Shown here one piece after another: positions 22,371 through 32,454 of a stretch of 64,000 nucleotides of DNA; the first letter of the stretch is position 1; each line of letters opens with the position of its first letter. The notes below the pieces were generated by a model. The model was not told the origin of the DNA, did no database searches, and worked only from the letters and a program-made list of their open reading frames with translations. The stretch spans positions 42,794,324 to 42,858,323 of the forward strand of contig OX638135.1 of NCBI GenBank assembly GCA_951804985.1, written 5' to 3'. The DNA is from Dryomyza anilis. Lineage: Eukaryota; Arthropoda; Insecta; Diptera; Dryomyzidae. The position numbers and the translations under genes are program-made.

Positions 22371-23340
22371 AGTCATTCCACATCAAATCAACCGAAAAAA
22401 TTCAAATTATGGCAGCACCATCTCAGAATTTAATGAAATTTGGATGTGATCAAATTAATAAATTGTCCAAATTTCAGCTTCCCAGATGGTGTAGTTTCAG
22501 AGATTTGGTGGTTTAAAATTAGAAAAAACTGTATAAAAATCACAAAGGTGGTGCTAATCAATTAAACGTAACTTAAGCTGTAATCAACCAAAATAAAATA
22601 CAAAGGTCTAATTTTAAAGATAATAAAATTGCCAAATATATGTCTTACAATTTCTATACCACGTTGATTTAATAGTGGTCAGTTTTAAAAAAAGTATATT
22701 TCAAAAGGACTTATCTCAAAAAACAACCTTTTTAAAATTTTTAAATTAATATATATTCAAGGTTGACTTTTTATCTTTTATTTAAGATTTTAACTAGAAT
22801 GGTAAAATGACGGGTTCAAAAGTTATGAATAAAAATGTTGCAGAATGTTAAAAATTTTGTATGAAAAATTTGTTTTTTTTTAAATTTAAAATTTTTTTTA
22901 GTTATTTTATAACATACATGCTCAGTAAAAAATGAGTCTGCCCTACCATCATTTTGGCGTTGTTAAAGTTGACGTATTTTTTAAATACATTTAAGGCGCT
23001 GATTCCGAAAATGTCAAAAGATTTGTCAAATGTACCTACTCTAGTTTTTGAGATATAGGCAATTTTTCTAGAATTTTATAAATGGGCAATATCTCAAAAA
23101 CGGGATTGAATTAAACAAAATAGATGTCATTTTCAGTATGGATATTGTATGATATCTTTTTGGCAATTTTAATATCTTTAAACTGAAACCTTTGTGTTTT
23201 ATTTTGGTTCACTATAGCTTAAGTTACGTTTAATTGATTTGCACCACATTTATGATTTTTATACAGTTTTTTTCAAATTTTAAACTTCCAAATTTCTGAA
23301 AACACACCATTTGGGAATTTGATTTGATATGGAATGACCC
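22371..23340. mobile_element. Foldback element, about 970 bp, long inverted arms
   Basis: AGTCATTCCACATCAAATCAACC at the left is inverted at the right as TTTGATTTGATATGGAATGACC. Inner blocks are also mirrored: GTAACTTAAGCTGTAATCA and AAAATACAAAGG near 22565-22610 return inverted at 23185-23240. The arms therefore cover most of the element. No protein is encoded. It is related to 42561-43796. Confidence 0.8.
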
Positions 23341-23487
23341 ATATGTAATATTAAGTTGAGCTATTTGTTAAAAATGTTTAAAATCTGTTTTTAAAACTCA
23401 TTTTTGATTTAAAAAAGCATAGTACATATCGACGCCTCTTACGAAAACCGACACGTTTCAAATATTTGTTTTGAAATGTTTACATAG

Positions 23488-23648
23488 CAATTGAGGGCTT
23501 CGCGACTTCGTATTTAGAACGGTCTTATTCAGTTAGAGTTGCACGGATTTGGAACAATTTTTCAAATCATCTTCATGACTTTTCAGTAACACAATCCAAT
23601 TACATGAAAATGGTCTTAGAATATTTTTTTAATATTGATATTGATTGA
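23488..23648 (+). pseudogene. 3' end of a non-LTR retrotransposon reverse transcriptase ORF
   Basis: An open stretch of about 52 codons ending in TGA at 23646-23648 encodes SYSVRVARIWNNF and LHDFSVTQSNYMK. This matches in pattern the C-terminal tail common to Jockey/CR1-clade endonuclease-reverse transcriptases (xSFxVRVARLWNxLP). There is no start codon and no upstream RT domain, so it is a 5'-truncated, dead-on-arrival copy. The following A-rich and AT-rich bases may be its 3' UTR. The family call is from memory of the motif. Confidence 0.55.
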
Positions 23649-24292
23649 GAAAAAAAAAATCAATTAAAGTTTTAAATGTATATTTGTTGTTGACTGTGTT
23701 TCAATATAATATAGTGTATTACCAGTTAGTTTAAATTAAAATTAGTTTTGAAGAGTGTGTGTTAAGAATAATGTTAAGTTAAATTAGTATTAAGTAAATA
23801 AGTGTATTAACTATGTCTATTATGTAACTCTATCAATATTAGCCCCTGCGTGGGCACTAAATTGATTACAACAGCATAACCAAATTGTGAAGACTTGTCA
23901 GATTCGTCCTTGTGACGCATGGTCTGGATGACGAAATGATCCGGAGTGATTCCAAAGGCCTCTTGCTGTGCATGTATCCCATTGTGGAGGGATCACGCTG
24001 CCTCTCGCTGATGCATTTCAGCCAAACTGCGTGGTAACAAGGCAGCAGGGTGAGTCGATCAAGTGATTGGAAACAACGACAACGCCATTAAGCCATTAAA
24101 ATTAATAAGAAGAAATACTTTGCTACTATATCAAGCAATTTTAAAAATATATATTTCTCTTTGTTGACATCAAAATCAGGTGTTAATGCAGTGTTGCATT
24201 AGTGCGTTTTCCATACTACCATTAACAGTACGTTTTTGTTTGAAACTAAAAAATACTTTCTGAAACATTTTTTTTTTTAAATTGCGTGTTAT
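23649..24292. other. Likely 3' flank of the non-LTR fragment and spacer
   Basis: After an A-rich tract, AT-rich sequence leads to a GC-richer block (23880-24070, GTGGAGGGATCACGCTGCC) that I cannot identify. No open frame of note. Confidence 0.4.
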
Positions 24293-24564
24293 AAAAATAA
24301 TAGTTTGGCGCTCTCTCACCATTTTGAGCTGTGCGTGTTATATTTGTACTCAAAGTGGTGGGACCTACAGTTTATTGCCGACTCCGAATGGCGGGTTAGA
24401 GCTTTTCATAGGCAATGGTTTTACTCTCGTAGGTTTGCCATTTACTGACGAGATGTAGCGCGGTATAGAAACATTTTTCTATGAAAAGATGTTGTTAGCC
24501 CCAGTCCAGGCTTGAACCGGGGACCTTTCGGGTCGCAGTCCAACGCACTAACCACTGAGCTGAA
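24293..24564 (-). mobile_element. tRNA-derived SINE, reverse orientation
   Basis: The inverse of the element at 5728-6063: AATAATAGTTTGGCG at its 3' end and a tRNA-like head (CAGTGGTTAGTGCGTTGGAC, CCCGGTTCAAGCCTGG) at its 5' end. It lacks an internal block (ACCTATAAGC...CGAGCTC) present at 24800-24830. I found no clear target duplication. Confidence 0.8.
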
Positions 24565-24755
24565 CTTTTTTCTGCTTGGGTTCTGACACGGCAATTGTGG
24601 GTAAATAATGAAATGGAGAATAACCCGATCAGTACGTGATCATGGTCTGAGGTGACTACATGATCAGGGCCCTGCGTTGCAAGGACATCATGCCCATGAT
24701 TTGTTATCTCGTTTGGGCCTCGTCATAAACCGATCATCTCAAATAATGACATGAT
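24565..24755. other. TGATCA-rich spacer between two SINE copies
   Basis: Contains repeated TGATCA-centred words (CCGATCAGTACGTGATCATG, ATGATCAGGG). No gene. It ends at the target duplication of the next SINE. Confidence 0.4.
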
Positions 24756-25099
24756 CAGTTCATGAGCATAATAATATATAAATAATAATAGTTTGGCGCT
24801 ACAGACCTATAAGCACTTAGGCCGAGCTCTCTCACTACTTTGAGCTGTGCGTGTTATATTTGTACTCAAAGTGGTGGGACCTACAGTATATTGCCGACTC
24901 CGAACGGTGGGTGAGAGCTTTTCATAGCCAATGTTTTATTCTCGTAGGTTTCCCATTTACTGCCGAGAGGTAGTGAGGTATAGAAAAATGTTTCTATGAA
25001 AAGTTGTTGTTAGCCCTAGTCCAGGCTTGAACCGGGGACCTTTCGGCGCGCAGTCCAACGCACTAATCTTTAGCTACCGACGCAACAGTTCATGAGCAT
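24756..25099 (-). mobile_element. tRNA-derived SINE with 14-bp target-site duplication, reverse orientation
   Basis: The body 24770-25085 is the inverse of the plus-strand SINE. CAGTTCATGAGCAT flanks it exactly at 24756-24769 and 25086-25099. The head reads GGTAGCTAAAGATTAGTGCG (A box) and CCCGGTTCAAGCCTGG (B box) on the minus strand. The 3' tail is an ATT/AAT microsatellite. Confidence 0.9.
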
Positions 25100-26480
25100 G
25101 ACCCTACCAAAATTTTTACTAGGGTATACCCATTTTTCAATTTTCCATTATGGTGGTCTTCTTTTTTTTTTTAAATTCCAACAAAAGAAAATAATAAAAT
25201 TATCTTTTGGATATTAGACGCAGAAAATATAGCGCTACAATACAACAATTTGCCCTTACGCGTGAAAAATTTGCAAATGAAGTGCTATATCTCAAAACCT
25301 AAAGCCAATTTGAAATAGCTGTTGCCATTTTCGGAATCAGCGCTACAAATGCATCCAATATTTTCCGCAGACATAACATTATTTTTAGGATAAAATCATA
25401 GTGCAAATTTCTATGCGGTACGTCTGGAATTATTCTGTGATTTATTTCGAAATAACTATAAACTTTAGTAACAGGGTGTATATTGCCAAAAATAAAGTAA
25501 ATTGTCTCAGCTATGTTATGAGATAATTTTAAACCAGTTGAGAAGGTTAGATCACATGGTAGGGAAATTTTAAAGTAGGTGCTATTATGATAGTTAGGAT
25601 TATCAAAATTATAGTCATTATAGTCGGTCTAAGCCGACTATAAATACCCTACACATATATGTGGTTACCATTCAAAGTGGTATATAGGTCACCAGGGTAT
25701 ACGATTCCTGAAAATAACTACAAACTTTCAATCGCTGAAGAATTTCCATTCATTTGATACCCATATTTACAAATTGGTAGATGTACCGAATTTCGTTTTT
25801 TTTTTTTGGGAACCACTAGTCGTTTCGCGGGAAAACATTATTTTCATGTATTTGAGCGTAAAGTCAACATATATTTGACAAAAAAAGTTTACCTAAGCAC
25901 GTATACATTTAAATTGATCTGTAGATGTAAATTTTATATGAGTTATTTGAATATAAATGGTCAGATCACAGGTCACAATTTTTTCGCACATACAGCGTAG
26001 GTATATAAGTAATCTAAATTATGAGTTTCATTTATCTAACTCTTCAATTTTTTAAGTAGTAGGGATTTCAACAGACAGACGGACATCGCTAAATCGACTC
26101 AGGAGGTCATGCTGATCAAGAATATATATACTTTTCCATATCGGAGATGCTTCCTTCTGGGTGTTACAAACGGCGTACCAAACTGAATATACCCTTTCAC
26201 TCTTAGTGTTGGGTATAAAAATATATTGTACGCAAAAAGCGTTTTTAGAAAAATAGTCGTAGTGATAATTTCTGTACGGAACTTTTTGTCCGGAATTTTT
26301 CTGTGGATTGTTATGAAAAAACTATAAACTTTGGAAACAAAGTGTAAATATACAAAGAAAGCACCTAATTTCAGTTCTTTTCTAAGTTAGTTCAAACATA
26401 TATTTTGAACGCAAAATTCACTGACTTTTTGGAATTTCCATATGAACGACATTCATACGACATACATGGAAATTCTACAC
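25100..26480 (+). repeat. Two diverged direct repeats split by a GACGGACAT-family copy
   Basis: 25405-25520 (CTGGAATTATTCTGTGATT, ACTATAAACTTTAGTAACAG) and 26260-26395 (CCGGAATTTTTCTGTGGATT, ACTATAAACTTTGGAAACA) are clearly related in order and spacing. This suggests an old tandem or satellite-like repeat. Otherwise AT-rich and non-coding. Confidence 0.5.
25534..26222 (+). repeat. GACGGACAT-family dispersed repeat
   Basis: CCAGTTGAGAAGGTTAGATC to GTGTTGGGTATAAAAAT, with the internal ACAGACAGACGGACATCGC. It has a local duplication of ATTATAGTC near 25608-25625. Confidence 0.85.
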
Positions 26481-26513
26481 TTCTGTTTTAGTCCAGTCCG
26501 GACTAAAACAGAA
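26481..26513. repeat. Perfect hairpin, 14-bp arms and 5-base loop
   Basis: TTCTGTTTTAGTCC, loop AGTCC, GGACTAAAACAGAA. It lies upstream of the presumed 5' LTR of TE3 and has the same geometry as the hairpin at 62281-62313. Confidence 0.85.
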
Positions 26514-26965
26514 TTGATATCTTTTTATCTACCGTATGAAATTCTCTATTTTTTTGTTTTAATGTTTTAAGCGCACGAACCCAGGAACCCGTATGTCCCC
26601 AGGAAATTGCCATATATTGAAGACGCATTTATGTGGGATTTGAAAAGACGGACTGACATTATTTAGTAATTAACGGACATACTTTTGAATTTAGACCTAG
26701 AAGGCGACGAAATTGAACGAACGGACGAAGAACAAACAAAAACTTGACGAAGCATCTATTAAAATTAAAGCTAGACAGAAAACGGTCGACAGAGTTGAAT
26801 TGTGACGCGGACGAAACAGACCGACATTGTGAAGAATTAATTTTAAACTTAACTTAAAACTATTATTTAAAACTGTAAATAAACTAAACTAACTATTTTA
26901 AAATAAATACTTAATTAAATAAAACAACGAGAAGAACTTTATTATTATTTGAGGGAAAACCTACA
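26514..26965 (+). repeat. 5' LTR of TE3 (left edge uncertain)
   Basis: The right edge is set by the match of 26897-26965 (AACAACGAGAAGAACTTTAT, GAGGGAAAACCTACA) to 41905-41969 and by the primer site just downstream. The start cannot be fixed. GACGAAACAGACC-type purine-rich sequence fills the right half. Confidence 0.55.
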
Positions 26966-26968
26966 AAT

Positions 26969-26986
26969 TTGGGAGCTCAGCCGGAA
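26969..26986 (+). other. Primer-binding site of TE3
   Basis: TTGGGAGCTCAGCCGGAA begins four bases after the LTR end. Its layout resembles the TGGGGGCTCGTCCGG-type tRNA primer sites of retroelements, but I cannot name the tRNA with confidence. Confidence 0.5.
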
Positions 26987-27142
26987 TGGACATAAACAAA
27001 AGTGATGGAAAAGTTTAGAGCACAAAGAAAATTTAAAGAAATAGTGAAAAGTTAAATATAATTATGAAAAATTTGATAATAAGTACAGATAATAATAAAG
27101 TAGCATCAACTACAAATTATTCGCTAACTGTACCAACTACAG

Positions 27143-27721
27143 TGTTCTATGTTAATGTCCTTCTACTAAGACTTTAACTTCGTTGATCCTTTTTATACTT
27201 ACTAAGTCCCTTTTCTATGTGTTTATTATTTAATAAAACCCGAGTCTTTTTACTTTCAGGCACTTTATTTCGTTTTTTAAAGGTTTTTACACTTATACTT
27301 AGTTTTTAGAACTGGATACTTCGGCTTATCGGAAACAATTGATTTTTAGTCTATACTTAACTTCTACATAACACCTCGTATTCTTTTAATTTCACAATAA
27401 ATTGAGTACTTTCATCATGCTAAAATAACTTAGTCAGCATTACTAAGTGTCTCATAAAATAAAATAACTAAGTCAGCATTTATTTGTATGATCAGAGTGA
27501 CCTATTTAATGTGGACATACATACTGGCTATGCTAAGTAATATGCGCCAAGACAATTAAATGTTGTTTGTGTTTAACATGCATAATTCTTAACCCTAAAA
27601 ATATGCCATTAAGAAAAGTATTCTGGTTGTGTTATGTTGTGGATCATAAGTACGCTGTAAGCTCTACAATTATGATACACAATAATGGATCATATGTAAG
27701 CTGTAATTATGATACACAACA
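27143..27721 (-). repeat. TE1 3' LTR
   Basis: 579 bp. On the minus strand it runs TGTTGTGTATC to CATAGAACA. It matches 37618-38192 with about 3% differences by eye, so insertion is not very recent. Confidence 0.9.
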
Positions 27722-27735
27722 TACCTCCCCCCTTA
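27722..27735 (-). other. TE1 polypurine tract
   Basis: On the minus strand AATAAGGGGGGAGGTA abuts the 3' LTR, the expected primer for plus-strand DNA synthesis. TE2 has the same sequence at 44730-44743. Confidence 0.85.
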
Positions 27736-27938
27736 TTGAAAGACAAAAGAAAAAATTATTATTAAATATTTTTTTTTTCTTTTGTATTATTTTAATTATT
27801 TCTGAAGAGAAAATTATTATTAAAAAGAATAATAGTTTATTCTTTTTACATTGTTTTATGTGGTATACATTACGTTAAGTTCTATTAGTTATGAAGTTAT
27901 GATCTTTACTTATTTAATATTTAATGGATATTAGTAAA

Positions 27939-30011
27939 TTAAGGGTTGTAATTTCCAGTGATATATAATAAAAACCTGGTCCCGATGTTTTCGTTGCTGA
28001 TTGCTGCTGTTCTGCGGTAGTAGTTCGATGCGTTGTTGTTGTTTCTGACGTATTGACATATTTCATGTGACTTCGTTCGTTGACTTGCTATGGGTGTTGT
28101 GGTGTTTGGTTTCTGCGTTGTTGATTTCCGCAATGACCCGATTTTTTCGGGTGGCGATTTCTTGCTGGGAAATGTATTTGACACCATTTCAAGGTTTTCC
28201 TTAGCCGCTTCTACATCTATTGTTGCTATTGGTGATTTATTTGTATTAAATTCATCGGCTTTTATTGTTGCTTTATTTTTAATTGTCCAGTAGTAATGTA
28301 TGTATAATACATATGCTGCTATTATTATTATTAATATCAGCATTAATATGCCGTAAGACATACCGGTTTTCGTTATTTCATTTTGACGATTAAATAATTC
28401 TTTGCGTTCCTGGTTATCAGTTAATTGCAGTAATATTTCGTCGAAATCACGAAATCTCTTAATGCTGATCTTATTTTGCTGTGGTCTGCCACCAAGATCG
28501 GTAACGGTGTTGGTGTTATGTTTGAATACGGTAATGATGACCAATTGCCTTGTAGATGTTCTATCATAATTGTATGTGCTTCCTTTTTGTATGTTATATT
28601 CCTAATGCTTTGATGTGTATACTCGTATGGCAGTATCATTTCTTTGTTGTGTAGATTGCAAGCTTCAGTTATGGACATCCAACCCAGGCCTGATAATGTC
28701 AACGTGGCTATATTTGACCCACAAACTGCTGCGAAAGATGCTGGCGTATTGAATTTATACAACCATGTGTTTGGTGTTCATAGTTTAACTACTAGGCCTG
28801 AACTCCTTTTGATTGCAACATGTTAACAGGTATCTTTAATATCTGTTCTGTGTTGAATCAGCGCGACTTCACATAGTGTGTTGCTAGTTGTTAGCATGGC
28901 TCCTGGACGTTTGCATAGTGTAATTTCTTTGTCCGCATGTTGGCTAACCAAAATGCATTTGCTGTGATCTTCATTCGTTAGACCTATGTATTTGCTCCGG
29001 TCTTCTGCTTCTGATATGTAGTCATATGTTGTTTTAACCAATGCATCCCATTCTTCATTATTATTTGTGGGTATTGGGTAAATTCTATATAATGTGAACA
29101 ACAAATCATCAGGCAGTGGTGTCTTGATGACTGTTCTTAGGCCGTCTGTGTCTGGGAAAACTCGTACTGTTGAGGCGCGGTGCATTTCGAATAATTTTTG
29201 AATGAACCACTTCGCCTTTCCTCTTAACGTGAGGCTAGTCAGCATTTCATCGTCCCTTGTATAGATCATCTACGACTGCCATTTCCATCAGCTGTTGTCC
29301 TTGAATTTCGATTAGGTTTGCATTAATTGTAGATTGAATTTCCAAGGTATCCATCATGAATAGTAAATGACTAACATGTTGGTTTATTTTTTCATTTATG
29401 TATTTTTGTGTTCTTATTGTTATGTTTAACACATTTTGCAGATTTTCGACTTCCTTCAAGGAATTCAGTAGGGGTTCTGCTATCTTGTTATAATTTGATG
29501 AATTCAATGTAATTTGTCTTTTCATCATTTCCTATGTTTTATGTTCATTATCTTCAATATTATTGAGATGTTTATAGATAGTCTCTCTTTCTTTATTGTC
29601 CATCAGTCCAAAAGCCCAGTTGGGTCCTTCGCCAATGAAATTGAGTGATCTCTTTTGTCGGTTACTCTTTATTGTGCGCTTAATTATTTCTTAATTTTTC
29701 TGTAGTGTGGCTATTATTGCCGTGGTTTCCCGTGTTGCTGCTATACATGATCTTTTTATGCTGGGTCCGTTTACATTGGTGCTCATTTGTTCGCACATTG
29801 TATTTGCCGTGATTATGTATTTGTTTGTCAGCTCCAGGAAATCGTTCAGTTATAGCGGTTTAAACTTGGCTACTATCGTCATTTCATCATTGTAGAACAA
29901 AGCATCAGTTGTCTTCTCAAAGAATAATCTTGTATCATTAATTGATGTCTGTGTGATGTTGACTGCTTCATTGGCTGCCAGCATCAGGAGCAGTGTGACA
30001 ATTCTAATCAT
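27939..30011 (-). pseudogene. env: TE1 env, decayed F-type envelope gene
   Basis: The frame starts at 30011 with a hydrophobic signal peptide. It has an RQKR furin-like cleavage site (29660-29649) followed by a hydrophobic, Gly-rich stretch in fusion-peptide position, and near the C-terminus a strongly hydrophobic membrane anchor (about 28290-28360) with a short cytoplasmic tail. This is the order of errantivirus envelope proteins, which are related to baculovirus F proteins and mediate membrane fusion. It is broken: stops at 29691 and 29532, a frameshift near 29265 and a stop near 28785, all shared with TE2, plus a private stop in the N-terminal part near 29857. No functional protein is expected. 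Confidence 0.8.
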
Positions 30012-32454
30012 TATATTGGTTTCGCTCTTTATTGCCTATCGTAAAGAGAAAGAGAAGAAAATCCATTTTTTTACATATTTAAATGGAATCCTTGATCATA
30101 TCATATAGTTTTCTTATAAATATTTCTTATTTTACCTTAATACATCCTGTTAAGGCTATGGCCATAATTATACCTTAATTAGTTATAATCAAGGATTGAA
30201 ACCGTAACCGAAACCGATATCCGTTTAAAACCGTTTCATTTTTAAAACCAAAACCGTAACCGAAACCGTTATACGAAAATCAGAAATAAACCGATATCCA
30301 AAACCGAAATAAACGGTTTCGGTTTTATACCGGTTTAAAACTCTTTTTAAAAAACAATAAAAAGAAAACAAAAAACATATTTGATTTTATATAGAAGATC
30401 TTAAGTACAAGGCATGTTTAAATGTCATTTACTGAGATTTGGAGTTCTCAAAATAAATATTTCCTGTTGTACAAAAATTCACATGTTGTTTTTTTGAGAA
30501 CCAATATTTCCAAAACAAGGGTCTTTGGTCTAAAATTAGTTTTTTGTTTCATTAATACGTGTAGATGTAAATCGAATTAACAACAAAACTCCAGCAACTC
30601 CAAGCACAATTTTTTTGTTAAAAAATTATTCAAATTTTAATGATGTTGGTTTTTTTATTTATTGTATTAGTAAAATATATAGGGGAGCTTGGGGTAAAGT
30701 GGGACAAATTTTTAAAAGTTAATTTGAATATTGTATAAATTCTTTTAAAGGATCTATTCAATAGAATACCATTTATAGGTCTTTAAATGGATTTTTGAGT
30801 GATTTTTCAAAACAGCTCAATTTTGAACGTACATATATATTAAGGATTAAAAAATTATAATATGGTAATAAAAAACATTGGTAATGCAAAAAAAAATATG
30901 AAAAAAAAGTTTCAAATTATTAAAATCTCAGTAAGTACTTCAGAAAATACGAAAAATGAAGTTCAAGTTCGACAAGTTCGAACATTTCAAGTATAATACA
31001 GATATTGCAGTTCACTGAATTGTTGAAATTTAATTTCTTTGGTTTTTATGGATGGAAATTGTACAAAATTCTTCTCCTTATGATTTTTAAGAATATTTAC
31101 CGATGTATTCTCGTTGTTCTTGTTAAAGGTTCGCTTCTCTGATCTCTTTTGCAAATCAGATCGTACCTGAGGTGAAGTCAAAATGTTGTTTTATTGGTTT
31201 GATCACAAAGTTTTGAATTAACATTTTTTCTTTGCGAAATCCATTAATTAATGCATATCTGCATTAATATATTTAGTTTCATGAATGAAAATTGTGTTAA
31301 TGATAAAAAATATTAGGCAGTTTTGTCGCTGCACTACCGTATCTCGTTTCAGTTACAGTACGTTAGTGGCTTCTGCCTGTAAAGTGCTAAAGTGCATTTA
31401 ATCGGTTGGCATATAAATATATTCAATCCTTCTATATTAATATGAGCTGGGAGTATTGCGCTCTATGCGCAATGAACTTGTTTTTTTAAAATGCCATTGA
31501 CGTAGGTATTGACCTATCGCAATTTTAATGACAACGAAATATTTTATATTTTGTAAATTCGTACCGCAAATAATAATTTGATTTTGTTCAATGCTAGTAA
31601 TATACAATTAATACATAGCTAACTTTATTAGTTTCTTCTACATTTATTTTACACCTGAGAACAGTTTTCATGCTCATTGTCCATCATTGTGACCTAGTGT
31701 TTTTAGCACCACCCGCTTGAGGTTGGTTGCTGTATTAACTCCTCCTTGCTTTATTTTATATTTGGTTACTCGCCCTCATTCATTCCCGAAAAAATAAAAA
31801 AAATAACCTGTAATAATTTTTATATTACAAATGAATAAAATATATCTTATTTTTTAATATATTGCTTTTGTCTTATTATTTTATCAAACATTTGGTGTTC
31901 TTTCTTTCAGATTTTTCCATATTAAAAATTAAATCAATAAATTATACTAATAAAAAAATATTACAAAAAAAAAAATACAAAAAAAATCTTATTATTTTAT
32001 CAAAAATTAGGCTTTCTTTCTTTCAGATTTCAAAAAAAAAAATTATATTTTATCTGTCAGTACATAAAATACTGCTAGTCAACACATGTCTATTTTCCCT
32101 GCAAATTTTTATTTCGGCAATATTACATGAAGATTTTGGATTTCATAAATGATTTAAAATTTCATAATTTATTTAATATCTACATTTAAAAAAAAATGAA
32201 TATGAATAGAATGAATAGAAATAATGATTAAAAAATAGAATTGAAATAAATATTAACTGAAACATAAAAAAAATATTCTTTTCATTTTATAGATTTTCTC
32301 TTTTCTTTATTTATTTTGTAGTTGCAAGTTCGTTAGTACATGAAGCAGTGCCAGTCATTCTCAATATGCTATTCTGTCCTGCACTAACTATTTGACTTTA
32401 TTTCAATGATGCTAAAAATTATTGGTTCTTGAGGCAGTCAGTGTTTTTTTAATT
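30012..32454 (-). other. TE1 non-coding spacer between pol and env
   Basis: About 2.4 kb without a coding frame, unusually long for a gypsy-group element. It holds an AACCG-rich block (30190-30345; GTAACCGAAACCG repeated and partly mirrored), a CTTGGGGTAAAGTGGGAC phrase at 30690, and T/A-rich tracts. Bases 31620-32090 have no counterpart in TE2. The 64-codon frame at 30987-31181 is conserved in TE2 only because the whole block is. Confidence 0.6.

Noticed and set aside
27567..27878. 103-codon plus-strand frame at the TE1 3' LTR edge
   Set aside because: Runs through the LTR, polypurine tract and AT-rich tail on the non-coding strand. Low-complexity Ile/Lys/Phe composition.
28090..28826. Plus-strand frames opposite env in both elements
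   Set aside because: Conserved only because the underlying env block is nearly identical. No start context or known motif.
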